A stretch of 64,000 bases of DNA from Pseudomonas sp. Gutcm_11s (GCF_028649395.1 NZ_JAQSUW010000014.1:790315-854314), one strand, 5' to 3'. Shown: positions 43,120 to 54,570, numbered from the stretch's first letter. The notes: generated from the letters alone by a model not told the origin. Program-made: numbers and translations.

Positions 43120-43950
43120 TCAGACAGCGAAGTCGGTGGACAGCGACAGGCTGCGCCAGGCCTGCAGCTCGGTCTCGACCTGCGCATGCTTCTGCTCGAT
43201 GCGCGCCACCGCATCGCTACCCAGCGGCAGGCGCAGCGGTGGTTGCTCGGCATTGGCCAGCACCAGCATGGCCTCGGCGAACTTCGCCGGGTCGCCCGGC
43301 TGGGCGTGGTTGGCCGAGCTGGCGAACTGACGCATGGCGCCGACCGTCTCGTCGTAGTCAGCCAGTTCCAGGGCGGTCTTCACCAGCGACTGCTCGTCGA
43401 GGAAGTCGGTACGGAAGAACCCCGGCTCGACCACGGTGACGTGGATGCCGAGCGGCGCGATCTCCTGCTGCAGCGCCTCACTGATGCCTTCCACGGCAAA
43501 CTTGGTGGAGCCGTACACGCCCCAGCCCATGTAGGCCTGGTAGCCGCCCAGCGACGAGATGTTGATGACGTGGCCGGAGCGCTGGCGGCGCATGTGCGGC
43601 AGCGCGGCGCGGGTGACGTTGAGCACGCCGAACACGTTGGTGGCGAACAGCCGCTCGGTCTCCGTCGCGCTGGTTTCTTCCACCGCACCCAGCACGCCGA
43701 AGCCGGCATTGTTGATCAGCACGTCGATGCGGCCGAAGCGGGCGATGCCGGCAGCGACGGCTTCAAAGGCCTCGTCCTCGCGGGTCACGTCCAGGCGCAC
43801 GGCCAGCAGGTTGGGATGCTCGCCCAGGCGGGCGGTGACGTCGACGGGCTTGCGGGCGGTGGCGATGACGGCATCGCCGGCGTTGAGGGCCTGTTCGGCG
43901 ATCAGTGCGCCGAAACCACGGGAAGCTCCAGTAATCAGCCAGGTACGCAT
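43120..43950 (-). CDS. Short-chain dehydrogenase/reductase (classical SDR)
   Basis: A 276-residue SDR starting at the ATG at 43950, with GAGGA eight bases before it. The cofactor motif is TGASRGFG (8-15), then NNAG and the catalytic Ser (ISSLG), Tyr and Lys in YGSTK. The Arg in GASRG and TARKP favour NADP(H). PGFFRTDF is the usual substrate-side segment. Substrate is unknown. It is divergent from a LysR gene 116 bp away, which probably controls it. Confidence 0.87.
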   Translation of the reverse strand: MRTWLITGASRGFGALIAEQALNAGDAVIATARKPVDVTARLGEHPNLLAVRLDVTREDEAFEAVAAGIARFGRIDVLINNAGFGVLGAVEETSATETERLFATNVFGVLNVTRAALPHMRRQRSGHVINISSLGGYQAYMGWGVYGSTKFAVEGISEALQQEIAPLGIHVTVVEPGFFRTDFLDEQSLVKTALELADYDETVGAMRQFASSANHAQPGDPAKFAEAMLVLANAEQPPLRLPLGSDAVARIEQKHAQVETELQAWRSLSLSTDFAV

Positions 43951-44066
43951 ATCGAATTCCTCGGATGTCGTCCCGCACCACGCGGGCCGTTGACGACACT
44001 CTAGGGCTGGGGTACTGATGTGATAATCCCAATAAAATTGCATGACTTGCTGAGTAAATTTCATCA

Positions 44067-44975
44067 ATGAAGAACGTCTCCCCCACCGACCTGGCGATCT
44101 TCTTGGCCATCGCCCAGCACCTCAGCTTCGCCCGCGCTGCGGTAGACCTGGGCCTCACGCCCTCGGCGCTGAGCCATGCCCTGCGCGGGCTGGAGGAACG
44201 CCTGGGCGTGCGCCTGTTCAACCGCACCACCCGCAGCGTGGCGCTGACCGAGGCCGGCGAGCGCCTGCAGGCGCGGGTGCGCCCGGCGTTCCGCGACATC
44301 GCCGACGCCCTGGAAGACCTCAACAACTTCCGCGACAAACCCTCCGGCAGCCTGCGTATCAATGCCGGCCGCGCCGCCATCCAGCTGGTCCTGCTGCCGC
44401 TGGTGGGGCGCTTCCTCGCCGCCTACCCGGACGTGCGCCTGGAACTGGTGGCCGACGATGGCATGGTCGATGTGGTCTCGGCCGGCTTCGACGCCGGCGT
44501 ACGCTTCGGCGAGCGCCTGGAGGCGGACATGGTCTCGCTGCCCATCGGCCCGCGCATGCGCTCGGTGGTGGTCGGTGCGCCCGCCCTGTTCGAGCGCCAT
44601 ACCGCTCCACAGAAGCCCGAAGATCTGCATGGCCTGCCCTGCATCCGCCACCGTTTTCCCGGTGGCAACTTCTACCGCTGGGAATTCGAGCGTGGCGGCA
44701 TCGCCCTGGAGATTGAGGTGGAAGGCCCGCTGACCCTGGACGACGTGGGCCTGATGGTCGAGCCGGCGCTGCAGGGTGTCGGCCTCGCCTACGTGTTCGA
44801 GGAAATGGTCCGCGAGCCGATCGCCGACGGCCGCTTGGTCCAGGCGCTCGGCGACTGGTGCCCCTACTACGCCGGCCTGCACCTCTACTACCCGAGCCGC
44901 CGCCATGTGCCGGCGGCGCTGCGCGCTTTCATCGACTTCGCCCGCGCCACACTTGCCAACAGCGCCAATCCCTGA
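44067..44975 (+). CDS. LysR-family regulator, divergent from the SDR gene
   Basis: A 302-residue LysR regulator. The N-terminal winged helix-turn-helix includes FLAIAQHLSFARAAVDLGLTPSALSHALRGLEERLGVRLFNRTTRSVALTEAG, and the effector domain follows from about residue 90 (GSLRINAGRAAIQL). The start ATG is at 44067 in an AT-rich gap; I could not pick out a clean T-N11-A site there. It most likely regulates the divergent SDR gene. The FKBP gene follows 37 bp downstream and may be co-transcribed. Confidence 0.9.
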   Translation: MKNVSPTDLAIFLAIAQHLSFARAAVDLGLTPSALSHALRGLEERLGVRLFNRTTRSVALTEAGERLQARVRPAFRDIADALEDLNNFRDKPSGSLRINAGRAAIQLVLLPLVGRFLAAYPDVRLELVADDGMVDVVSAGFDAGVRFGERLEADMVSLPIGPRMRSVVVGAPALFERHTAPQKPEDLHGLPCIRHRFPGGNFYRWEFERGGIALEIEVEGPLTLDDVGLMVEPALQGVGLAYVFEEMVREPIADGRLVQALGDWCPYYAGLHLYYPSRRHVPAALRAFIDFARATLANSANP

Positions 44976-45012
44976 CAAAACGCCGCCAGTCCAACCATTC
45001 GCGAGCAGAAAC

Positions 45013-45351
45013 ATGAGCGACGAACTGAAAATCGAAGACCTGGAGATCGGTAGCGGCAAGGCCGCCGTCAAGGGTGCGTTGATCACCACCCAGTACCGCG
45101 GCTGGCTGGAGGACGGCAGCGAATTCGATTCCTCCTACTCGCGCGGCAAGCCGTTCCAGTGCGTGATCGGTACGCGTCGGGTGATCCAGGGCTGGGACCA
45201 GGGCCTGATGGGCATGCAGGTCGGCGGCAAGCGCAAGCTGTGGGTGCCGGCGCACCTGGGTTATGGCGAGCGCCAGGTTGGCTCCATCCCGCCGAACTCC
45301 AACCTGGTGTTCGAGATCGAGCTGCTGGAAGTACTGACCCGCGACGACTGA
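45013..45351 (+). CDS. FKBP-type peptidyl-prolyl isomerase
   Basis: A 112-residue single-domain FKBP starting at the ATG at 45013. The conserved features are GWLEDGSEFDSSYSRGKPF, VIQGWDQGLMGMQVGGKRKL and VPAHLGYGERQVGSIPPNSNLVFEIELLEV. There is no signal peptide, so it acts in the cytoplasm. It catalyses proline cis-trans isomerisation in protein folding. The frame extends upstream to 44776 but that part is a shadow of the LysR gene. Confidence 0.93.
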   Translation: MSDELKIEDLEIGSGKAAVKGALITTQYRGWLEDGSEFDSSYSRGKPFQCVIGTRRVIQGWDQGLMGMQVGGKRKLWVPAHLGYGERQVGSIPPNSNLVFEIELLEVLTRDD

Positions 45352-45363
45352 TTCAGCTGCGCG

Positions 45364-45407
45364 GAAACGACAACGCCCATCGCGTATGCGACGGGCGTTG
45401 TCGTTTC
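45364..45407. terminator. Bidirectional terminator between the FKBP and second SDR genes
   Basis: A 20-bp stem with one mismatch (arms 45364-45383 and 45388-45407, loop GTAT) lies between the two convergent stop codons and ends in TTT on both strands. Confidence 0.8.
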
Positions 45408-45414
45408 TGGCACC

Positions 45415-46164
45415 TCAGGCGGAGAAGCCACCATCGATGGTCAGGTTGGCGCCGGTAATGTAGGCCGCCTCGGGGCCGGCCAGGTAGGCCACGAAGCTGG
45501 CGATCTCCTCCGCCTTGCCGTAGCGCGGCAGCGCCATGGTCTGCTTCAGCGCTTCGGCGAAGTCACTGTTGTCCGGGTTCATGTCGGTATCCACCGGGCC
45601 CGGCTGCACGTTGTTGACGGTGATGCCGCGCGGCCCCAGGTCACGGGCCAGGCCCTTGGTGAAACCGGCCACCGCAGCCTTGCTCAGGGCGTAGACCGAG
45701 CCGCCGCCGAAGGGCATGCGCTCGGCGTTGGTGCTGCCGATGGTGATGATGCGGCCGCCGTCACCCATCACACGGGCGGCTTCCTGGCTGGCGATCACCA
45801 CGCTGCGCACGTTCACGTCCAGAGTGCGGTCCAGGTCGCCGATGCTGAATTCCTCGATGGGCGCGATGGCCAGTACGCCGGCGTTGTTCACCAGGATGTC
45901 GAGGCGACCGAAGCTTTCCACGGTGTGACGGATGGCGGCGCGGATGGCCTGCTCGTCGCGGCTGTCGGCCTGGATGGCGATGGCGCGGCCACCAGCGGCT
46001 TCGATGGCCTGCACCACGTCAAGGGCACCGGCGGCGGAGGACACGTAGGTCAGGGCGACAGCAGCGCCCTCCTTCGCCAGGCGTTGGGCGATGGCGGCGC
46101 CGATACCACGGGAACCACCTTGGATGAATGCGACTTTGCCTTCGAGGGTTTTGTTGGTGCTCAT
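45415..46164 (-). CDS. SDR-family oxidoreductase (FabG-like)
   Basis: A 249-residue SDR with GGSRGIGAAIA (cofactor loop; the usual TG is replaced by QGG), NNAG, GSTNAERMP with the catalytic Ser, and YALSK. The C-terminal segment YITGANLTIDGGFSA is typical. It is probably NADP-dependent, but the substrate is unknown. It is divergent from a second LysR gene and repeats the SDR/LysR arrangement 1.5 kb upstream, though the two SDR proteins belong to different subgroups. Confidence 0.88.
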   Translation of the reverse strand: MSTNKTLEGKVAFIQGGSRGIGAAIAQRLAKEGAAVALTYVSSAAGALDVVQAIEAAGGRAIAIQADSRDEQAIRAAIRHTVESFGRLDILVNNAGVLAIAPIEEFSIGDLDRTLDVNVRSVVIASQEAARVMGDGGRIITIGSTNAERMPFGGGSVYALSKAAVAGFTKGLARDLGPRGITVNNVQPGPVDTDMNPDNSDFAEALKQTMALPRYGKAEEIASFVAYLAGPEAAYITGANLTIDGGFSA

Positions 46165-46284
46165 TTTGAATCTCCTGAATCTGGGGGTTGGTGTGTAAGA
46201 CGGCCCCAGTATTCACCTACCACTCACAACCGATAAGCTGGCAATCGCTATATTCAGTCGATACCAATGGTTTATGGAGAACCC

Positions 46285-47217
46285 ATGGAAACCCTCAGCA
46301 GCATCGAGTGCTTCGTCCGCGCCGCAGAGGCCAGCAGCTTCGCCGAGGCCGCGCGGCGCCTGGGCCTGACGCCTGCGGCAGTGGGCAAGAATGTGGCTCG
46401 CCTGGAATCCAACCTCGGCGTGCGTCTGTTCCTGCGCAGCACCCGGCGCCTGACCCTGACCGAGGCTGGCGAGCGCTTTCTGGCGGAGGTGAGTGGAGGG
46501 CTGGCCAGCATCCAGGGCGCGGTGGCCAACCTGGCCAGCAGCCAGGGGCAGCCGGCGGGCACCCTCAAGGTGAGCATGGGCGTGGCCTTCGGCCGCGACT
46601 ACATCATGCCGCACCTGTCCGACTTCCTGGCGCGCTACCCGGCGATAGTGCCCGACTGGCACTTCGACAACCGCGCCGTGGACCTGATCGGCGAAGGCTT
46701 CGACGCCGCCCTCGGCGGTGGCTTCGAGCTGCCACCCGGGGCGATTGCCCGGCAGCTGGCGCCGGCCCACCGGGTGCTGCTGGCCTCGCCGGAATACCTC
46801 GCCCAGCATGCGCCCATCGAGCAGCCGGAGGACTTGGCCCCGCACGCCGGCATCCTCCTGCGTTCGCCGCAGACCGGGCGGGTGCGCAGCTGGCCGCTAC
46901 GTACCCGCGACGACCGCCAGGCCAGCTTCGAGCTGACCCGGCGCATGACCATGAACGACCCCGAGGCGGCCTGCCACGCGGCTCTGCAGGGCCTGGGCGT
47001 GACCCTGATCAGCACCGTGCACGCGCTGCCTTATCTGCAGAGCGGCAGCCTGCAGCGAGTGCTGCCGGACTGGTACGTGGACACCGGCAGCCTGAGCCTG
47101 TACTTCAGCGCGCAGAAGCTGCTGCCGGCCAAGACGCGGGTGTTCATCGACTTCATCGTCGAGCGCTTCCGCGAACACAAGTGGGCGGAGCGTTTCGACG
47201 CCCGCCGGCGCACCTAG
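46285..47217 (+). CDS. LysR-family regulator, divergent from the second SDR gene
   Basis: A 310-residue LysR protein starting at the ATG at 46285, five bases after GGAG; the upstream in-frame ATG at 46267 lacks such a site. The DNA-binding part is IECFVRAAEASSFAEAARRLGLTPAAVGKNVARLESNLGVRLFLRSTRRLTLTEAG, and the effector domain resembles that of PtrR/DsdC-like CrgA-group members. The likely target is the divergent SDR gene. It converges on the EamA gene with a 6-base gap. Confidence 0.9.
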   Translation: METLSSIECFVRAAEASSFAEAARRLGLTPAAVGKNVARLESNLGVRLFLRSTRRLTLTEAGERFLAEVSGGLASIQGAVANLASSQGQPAGTLKVSMGVAFGRDYIMPHLSDFLARYPAIVPDWHFDNRAVDLIGEGFDAALGGGFELPPGAIARQLAPAHRVLLASPEYLAQHAPIEQPEDLAPHAGILLRSPQTGRVRSWPLRTRDDRQASFELTRRMTMNDPEAACHAALQGLGVTLISTVHALPYLQSGSLQRVLPDWYVDTGSLSLYFSAQKLLPAKTRVFIDFIVERFREHKWAERFDARRRT

Positions 47218-47223
47218 CCAACC

Positions 47224-48120
47224 CTACTTCGCCTCGGCGACCTGCAGGCGCCGCCGCAAACTCCAGCCCTGCTGCATGCCGGCCGCCGCCAGCAGGATGG
47301 CCGCCACGCCCAGCCACTGCAGCGGGCTGAGGCGATGACCGAAGGCTAGCCAGTCGACGAAGATCGCCGCGATCGGATAGATGAACGACAGCGCCCCGGT
47401 CAGCGCCGTCGGCAGTTTCTGGATGGCGCTGTACAGCAGCATGTACATCACCCCGGTATGCAGGATGCCCAGGGCCGCCAGGCTGGCCCAGGCCTGCGGC
47501 TGCTCGGGCAACTGGTAACTGGCCAGCGGCGCCAGCATGAGGATGCCGGTGAGCAGCTGGACCAGCGCGATCAGGTGCGGGGGCGTGCCGGAGAGGCGTT
47601 TGACGATCAGCGCCGCCACGGCATAGAGCAGCGCAGCGCCCAGGGCCAGAGCGATGCCCAGCAGGTAGTTCTCGCCCGAGGTGCCGGTGTCGCCATGGGC
47701 GCTGACGATGGCCAGCATGCCGAGGAAGGCCACGCCCAGCCAGGCCAGCTTGGCCAGGGTGATGCGCTCGCCGAGGAACAGCGCCGCCAGGCCCACCAGC
47801 ATGAACGGCTGGACGTTGTACACCGCCGTGCTGATGGCGATGGACGCCTTGGAGTAGGAGGCGAACAGCAGCAGCCAGTTACCGACGATGGCTACCCCGC
47901 TGACCAGCGCCAGGATCAGCACCCGGCGACTCAGCAGCTTGCGACGCAGCAGGCCGAGCGCGGCGCACACCAGCAGCAACATCGCGCCGCCGATCACGCA
48001 GCGCCAGAACACCACGTCGACCACGGACTGGCCGGAGACCAGGACGAACCAGCCGATGGTGCCGGAAATCAGCATCGCCGCGATCATTTCCAGCGAGCCG
48101 CGCTTGAGGGTCTTGTCCAT
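47224..48120 (-). CDS. EamA/DMT-family transporter
   Basis: A 298-residue protein with ten predicted hydrophobic helices in two EamA repeats (about 10-140 and 155-290). The ATG at 48120 is favoured because GGAG stands nine bases upstream; a longer start at 48150 is possible. Members of this family export amino acids or other metabolites. It is divergent from an Lrp/AsnC regulator, an arrangement often found for amino acid exporters, so export of an amino acid under Lrp-type control is a fair guess. Confidence 0.87.
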   Translation of the reverse strand: MDKTLKRGSLEMIAAMLISGTIGWFVLVSGQSVVDVVFWRCVIGGAMLLLVCAALGLLRRKLLSRRVLILALVSGVAIVGNWLLLFASYSKASIAISTAVYNVQPFMLVGLAALFLGERITLAKLAWLGVAFLGMLAIVSAHGDTGTSGENYLLGIALALGAALLYAVAALIVKRLSGTPPHLIALVQLLTGILMLAPLASYQLPEQPQAWASLAALGILHTGVMYMLLYSAIQKLPTALTGALSFIYPIAAIFVDWLAFGHRLSPLQWLGVAAILLAAAGMQQGWSLRRRLQVAEAK

Positions 48121-48254
48121 GGTCGGAGTCTCCGGTTGGGGTGCGCTCATTATTCGGCTACCCGCACTGGCGCATCCAGGGCTAATCTAAGGCGAAACTG
48201 CAGTACTGCCTTTATTGCAAAGGCACTTTCCTGAAATAGCCTTACGAGCACGCC

Positions 48255-49836
<1,582 letters not shown>

Positions 49837-49915
49837 GCCGCTGGCCCATTGCCAGGCTCCAGCCGGGGGCGGAAAGCCCGTATGATGGCCGGCCGCATCT
49901 GCTTTCCGAGTTGCC

Positions 49916-51784
49916 ATGCTGTCCGCCGTCAAACGCTACAAGGCGCTGTTCTCCAACGCCCTGGCGCGCTACTTCCCCCGCACCACCGAATACCTGCGCG
50001 CCGAACGCGAGGCCGCGGCCCGGCTGCGCCAGCCGCAACCGCGCGCCAAGCGCCCCGCCAGCAGCGGCAAGAGCAAGGCGAGCGGGCGCAAGAAGAAGGC
50101 CAGCGATGGCCCTGCCCCTGCAACCACCGGCATCTATTCCAGCGCCCGCCTGAAGGTCGACGAGAGCCAGATCGCCGCCATGCGTGCTCGCGTCGCCGAG
50201 GCGGTGGCGGCCGGGCTGATTGGTGCGCCATCCGACGAGCAGTGGACGATGATCCTCTGCCGCGCCCCGCTGGCGCGCATCTTCGCGGGCGCCGGCTCGG
50301 GCAAGTCCAGCACCCTGCTGCTGCGCGTGGTGTTCATGCTCTGCCACCTGCAGATTCCCGCCGCCAGCCTTACGGTGATCTCCTTCACCAACGCCTCCTG
50401 CGCCGAGCTGCGTAGCCAGCTGCTGCGCCTGTTGGCCTTCTGGCAGTTCCCTTTCGACGAAGCCCTGGCACGTCAGTGCGTGCGCACCTTCCACTCGGCC
50501 ATGGCGCAGCAGGCCAAGCTGCTGTTGGGCGCGCCGAACTGGTTCGAGCAGCTCGGTAACGGCGCCAGCGAGGAGCCGGACGCCCCCGCCGGCGGCCGCC
50601 TGCCACCCTCGCAACAGCGCCTGCTGCGCCAGGCCTACGACGAGCTCTACGCCAGCGATGCCGCCTTCCGCCAGCAGGTGCATGAGCTGCTCGGCGTGGC
50701 CATGCCCGAGACCGTCGGCAAGCCTCCGCAAGAGGGCCTGCGCCTGGCCGGCGAGCTGCGCGCCGCACCACTGTACGAGGCGCTCTATCAGCAAGGCTGC
50801 TTCGCCGAGAGCCTCGGCCTGCGCCCGGACCATATCGACGCCGCCACGCTGGGCTGCGCGCCGCGTGAGCGCCTGGTCCTGCAGGTACTTTCCAGCTTCT
50901 GGACGCGCTTCCAGGCACTGCTGCAGGCGCAGGGCGTCACCACTTTCGATGCAGCCTTCCGCCAGCTTGGCGAGCGCCTGGCCAGCACGCAGGAGCTGCC
51001 GGCGGAGGCCATCGAGCCGTTGCGCCATCTGCTGATCGACGAGTTCCAGGACATCTCGCCGCAGATCGTCCACTGGCTGCAGGCCGTGCACCGCGCCCTG
51101 GTCGGCCGCGGCAAAGCGGTCAGCCTGATGGCCATCGGCGACGACTGGCAGTCGATCTATGGCTGGCGCGGCAGCTCGCCGGAGCTGTTCCTCGACTTCG
51201 ATCGCCATTTCCCCAGTCGCGGCAAAGCCAAGAGCCAGGTGCTGATGCTGACCAGCAACTTCCGCAGCATCGAACCGATCCTGCGCGATGCCGAGGCGCT
51301 GCTGCAGGGTGTCGCCTGCAAGCAGGCCAAGAGCAGCCAGGCGATCAAGGCCACGCAGCCGGGCGACCACGGCGTGCGCCGCATTGAGGGCTTCGACCTC
51401 AAGCGCCAGTTGCCCGAGCTGCTGCAGGAAATCGCCGCGCAGTGCGCGCACGTCGCCCAGCGCGGCAGCCGCGAGCGCAACCCGGTGCTGCTGCTGGGCC
51501 GGCGCAACGACGCACTGAAGCAGGTGCAGGCCCAGCTGGACCCGAGCCTGCCGGTGCGCGCCTACAGCATCCACCGCGCCAAGGGCCTGCAGGGCGAGGT
51601 GGCGATCATCCTCGACGAGGGCGGCAGCCCCGACTCGCATCCGCTGCGCAACGCGCTGTATGCCCACTGCGGCCTGTTCCGCAACAGCTACGACCAGGCC
51701 ATGCGCGACGAGAGCCTGCGCCTGGCCTATGTGGCTGTCACCCGTGGCGTCAGCCGGGTGATCTGGTACGCGGGCAAGCGCTGA
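49916..51784 (+). CDS. UvrD/Rep-like superfamily 1 DNA helicase
   Basis: A 622-residue protein. A basic, low-complexity linker (about residues 38-66, rich in Arg, Lys and Ser) precedes the helicase core. Motif I is AGAGSGKS, Ia ISFTNASCAEL, II LLIDEFQD, III AIGDDWQSIYGWRG, IV LTSNFRS, V SIHRAKGLQGEVAIILDE and VI LAYVAVTRG. All ATPase and helicase motifs are present. It is shorter than UvrD (about 720) and lacks the long 2B-region seen there; it resembles helicase IV-like proteins. Its role is unknown. No nuclease or partner gene lies beside it. Confidence 0.85.
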   Translation: MLSAVKRYKALFSNALARYFPRTTEYLRAEREAAARLRQPQPRAKRPASSGKSKASGRKKKASDGPAPATTGIYSSARLKVDESQIAAMRARVAEAVAAGLIGAPSDEQWTMILCRAPLARIFAGAGSGKSSTLLLRVVFMLCHLQIPAASLTVISFTNASCAELRSQLLRLLAFWQFPFDEALARQCVRTFHSAMAQQAKLLLGAPNWFEQLGNGASEEPDAPAGGRLPPSQQRLLRQAYDELYASDAAFRQQVHELLGVAMPETVGKPPQEGLRLAGELRAAPLYEALYQQGCFAESLGLRPDHIDAATLGCAPRERLVLQVLSSFWTRFQALLQAQGVTTFDAAFRQLGERLASTQELPAEAIEPLRHLLIDEFQDISPQIVHWLQAVHRALVGRGKAVSLMAIGDDWQSIYGWRGSSPELFLDFDRHFPSRGKAKSQVLMLTSNFRSIEPILRDAEALLQGVACKQAKSSQAIKATQPGDHGVRRIEGFDLKRQLPELLQEIAAQCAHVAQRGSRERNPVLLLGRRNDALKQVQAQLDPSLPVRAYSIHRAKGLQGEVAIILDEGGSPDSHPLRNALYAHCGLFRNSYDQAMRDESLRLAYVAVTRGVSRVIWYAGKR

Positions 51785-51888
51785 AAAAGCGCATTGCCCG
51801 ACTAGGCAGATGCCCGTCGCCCCGCTACCTTCGCTGAAGCCTTGGCGCTCGCTCGGGCCCCAGCCATGCAGTGAGGCAACCGCAGACG

Positions 51889-53118
51889 ATGGACAGACTG
51901 CCGACCGACTCGACCAGCAAACTTCAGGCCGCCAGCCCAGCCCTGCCGGGCCTGCTGCGACATAAGCGCTGGCTGGTAGCCGCCAGCTACACGCTGGTGC
52001 TCTGCCTCAACCAGCTGCTGGTCACCAACCTGATTCCCCTGCTGTCGCATATCCAGCAGCTGTATGGCCTGTCGGAGCTGCAGGCCAGCGCCGGCGTGCT
52101 GATCTTCCCCATCTTCTGCGTGCTGTTGTCGATGCCGGCAGGACGCTTCATCGATCGCTTCGGCTTTCGCCATGGCACCCACCTCGGCATCGCCCTGATG
52201 GCCCTGGCCGTGCCCGTGCGCCTGGCCAGCGAGACCTTCACCGGCCTGATGCTCGGCCAGTTGCTGATTGCCCTGGGCCAGCCGCTGATCATCACCGGCG
52301 CCGCCAAGATGGCTGCAGAGTGGTTCCCCGAGGCAGAACGCGGCAAGGCCATAGGCCTGACCACCGCCGGCATGTTCGCCGGCCTCGCCCTCGGCCTGGG
52401 CCTGCCGCCCCTGCTGTTCGCCAGCTATGGCCTGCAGGCCACCCTGAGCGGCCTTGCCCTGGCATCTCTGGTGCCCAGCGTGCTGTTCCTGCTCTGCAGC
52501 GGCGACAGCGGCAAACCCGCCACCACCGACCAGGTGCAGGACGCGCGCCCCGGCTGGCTCGACCTGCTCTATACCCCCGGCCTGGCGGCACTGCTGCTGG
52601 CCGCGTTGCTGGGCTTCGGCCTGTTCAATGCGCTGACGCTGTGCCTGGAACCCATACTCGCCGGCAACGGCCTGGACGCCAGCACCCTGGCCATGACGGG
52701 CATGCTGCTGATCGCTGGCGGCGTGTTCGGCTCAGTGCTGGTGGAACCGCTGGCACAACGGCTGAAGAGCAGAAAGCGCGTGCTGCTGGGCTGTGGTGTG
52801 GGTGTCATCACCACCATCTGGCTGCTGTTCCACGCCCAGAGCCAGGCCACCGCCGCGCTCTACGCGGCGCTGCTCGGCCTGTGCCAACTGCCGTGCTATG
52901 CCCTGCTGCTGACGCTGGCGGAAGAGCTGGTCGGCACCCGCCAGGCAGCCAGCGCCAATGCCCTGCTGGTGGTGGTCGGCAATATCGGCTCGGCCCTGGC
53001 CATGACGGCCGTGGCGCTGATCCACAGCGCCCAGGGCAACTGGAGCCTGGTGATCGCCTTCCTGATCGGCATGGCCCTGCTGCAGATGCTGGTGGTGACC
53101 CGCTTCGACAACCGCTAG
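51889..53118 (+). CDS. Major facilitator superfamily transporter
   Basis: A 409-residue protein starting at the ATG at 51889 (a GTG at 51871 in frame is another possibility). Twelve hydrophobic segments are visible, with the loop motif GRFIDRFGFRHGTHLG between helices 2 and 3 and the central loop around residues 195-210. KMAAEWFPEAERGKAIGL resembles helices 4-5 of nitrate/CynX-type and other MFS carriers. The substrate is unknown. It ends at a bidirectional terminator facing cysS. Confidence 0.87.
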   Translation: MDRLPTDSTSKLQAASPALPGLLRHKRWLVAASYTLVLCLNQLLVTNLIPLLSHIQQLYGLSELQASAGVLIFPIFCVLLSMPAGRFIDRFGFRHGTHLGIALMALAVPVRLASETFTGLMLGQLLIALGQPLIITGAAKMAAEWFPEAERGKAIGLTTAGMFAGLALGLGLPPLLFASYGLQATLSGLALASLVPSVLFLLCSGDSGKPATTDQVQDARPGWLDLLYTPGLAALLLAALLGFGLFNALTLCLEPILAGNGLDASTLAMTGMLLIAGGVFGSVLVEPLAQRLKSRKRVLLGCGVGVITTIWLLFHAQSQATAALYAALLGLCQLPCYALLLTLAEELVGTRQAASANALLVVVGNIGSALAMTAVALIHSAQGNWSLVIAFLIGMALLQMLVVTRFDNR

Positions 53119-53137
53119 ACGCTGATCGCCAGCCATG

Positions 53138-53165
53138 AAAAAGGCCGCCCGAGGGCGGCCTTTTT
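53138..53165. terminator. Bidirectional terminator between the MFS gene and cysS
   Basis: AAAAAGGCCGCCC (53138-53150) and GGGCGGCCTTTTT (53153-53165) form a stem with runs of A and T on both sides, 19 bases after the MFS gene and 16 bases after cysS. Confidence 0.88.
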
Positions 53166-53181
53166 CATGCAGCGGAGCAAC

Positions 53182-54567
53182 TTACTCGGCCAGACGCCAG
53201 GTCGTGCCGCCCTTGCCGTCTTCCAGCACCACGCCCATGGCGGTGATCTGGTCGCGGATGCGGTCGGACTCGGCCCAGTTCTTGTCGGCACGGGCCTGCA
53301 GGCGCGCGGCGATCAGGGCGTCCACCTCGGCGGCGTCGACCTTGCCGGCAGCGCCAGCCTGGAGGAACGCATCCGGCTCCAGCTGCAGCACGCCGAGCAG
53401 GCCAGCCAGCTGCTTGAGCTGGGCGGCCAGGCCGGCGGCGGCCTGTAGGTCCGACTCACGCAGGCGGTTGACCTCGCGGATCATCTCGAACAGCACGGCG
53501 CAGGCTTCCGGCGAGTTGAAGTCGTCGTCCATCGCCGCGCCGAAGCGCTCGACGAAGGCTTCGCCGCCGGCAGGCGCCGCTTCCGGCAGGCCTTTCAGGC
53601 CGTTGTAGAAACGCTCCAGGGCGCCCTTGGCTTCCTTGAGGCTGTCTTCCGAGTAGTTGATCGGGCTGCGGTAGTGGCTGGACACCAGCAGGTAGCGCAC
53701 CACTTCCGGGTGGTACTTCTCCAGCACCTCGCGGATGGTGAAGAAGTTGCCCAGGGACTTGGACATCTTCTCGCCGTCCACGCGCACCGCGCCGGCGTGC
53801 ATCCAGGCATTGGCGTAGAGCTTGCCGGTGGCCGCCTCGCTCTGCGCGATCTCGTTCTCGTGGTGCGGGAACACCAGGTCCGGGCCGCCGCCGTGGATGT
53901 CGAAGGTCTCGCCCAGGCAGCAGGTGGACATCACCGAGCACTCGATGTGCCAGCCCGGACGACCGGCGCCCCACGGCGACTCCCAGCTCGGCTCGCCCGG
54001 CTTGGCGCCTTTCCACAGAACGAAGTCCAGCGGGTCCTGCTTGATTTCGTCGACCTCGATGCGTGCACCGATCTTCAGGTCTTCGATCTTCTTGCGCGAC
54101 AGCTTGCCGTAGCCGACGAACTTGCCGACGCGGTAGTACACATCGCCATTGCCCGGAGCGTAGGCGTAGCCCTTGTCGATCAGGGTCTGGATCATCTGGT
54201 GCATGCCGGCGATATGGCCGGTGGCGCGCGGCTCGATGTCCGGGCGCAGCACCGACAGGCGCGCCTCGTCCTCGTGCATGGCGGCGATCATGCGCTCGAC
54301 CAGGGCCTCGAACGGCTCACCGTTCTCCTGGGCACGCTTGATGATCTTGTCGTCGATATCGGTGATGTTGCGCACGTAGGTCACGTCATAGCCGCGCTGA
54401 CGCAGCCAGCGGGTGACCACGTCGAAGGCGACCATCACGCGGGCGTGGCCGATATGGCAGAAGTCGTACACGGTCATGCCGCACACGTACATGCGCACCT
54501 GGTTGCCCACCAGCGGCTGGAACGGCTCTTTGACCTTGCTCAGGGTGTTGTAGATGGACAACGCCAT
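53182..54567 (-). CDS. cysS: Cysteinyl-tRNA synthetase
   Basis: A 461-residue class I synthetase. The HIGH motif is at residues 38-41 (FCHIGHARV), KMSKS reads [10 protein letters not shown], and the zinc-site Cys near residue 29 (YVCGMTVYD) and the [13 protein letters not shown] segment are present. A DALR-type C-terminal domain completes it. It charges tRNA-Cys. glnS ends three bases before its start codon, so the two synthetase genes form one operon. Confidence 0.97.
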   Translation of the reverse strand: MALSIYNTLSKVKEPFQPLVGNQVRMYVCGMTVYDFCHIGHARVMVAFDVVTRWLRQRGYDVTYVRNITDIDDKIIKRAQENGEPFEALVERMIAAMHEDEARLSVLRPDIEPRATGHIAGMHQMIQTLIDKGYAYAPGNGDVYYRVGKFVGYGKLSRKKIEDLKIGARIEVDEIKQDPLDFVLWKGAKPGEPSWESPWGAGRPGWHIECSVMSTCCLGETFDIHGGGPDLVFPHHENEIAQSEAATGKLYANAWMHAGAVRVDGEKMSKSLGNFFTIREVLEKYHPEVVRYLLVSSHYRSPINYSEDSLKEAKGALERFYNGLKGLPEAAPAGGEAFVERFGAAMDDDFNSPEACAVLFEMIREVNRLRESDLQAAAGLAAQLKQLAGLLGVLQLEPDAFLQAGAAGKVDAAEVDALIAARLQARADKNWAESDRIRDQITAMGVVLEDGKGGTTWRLAE

Positions 54568-54570
54568 GGA

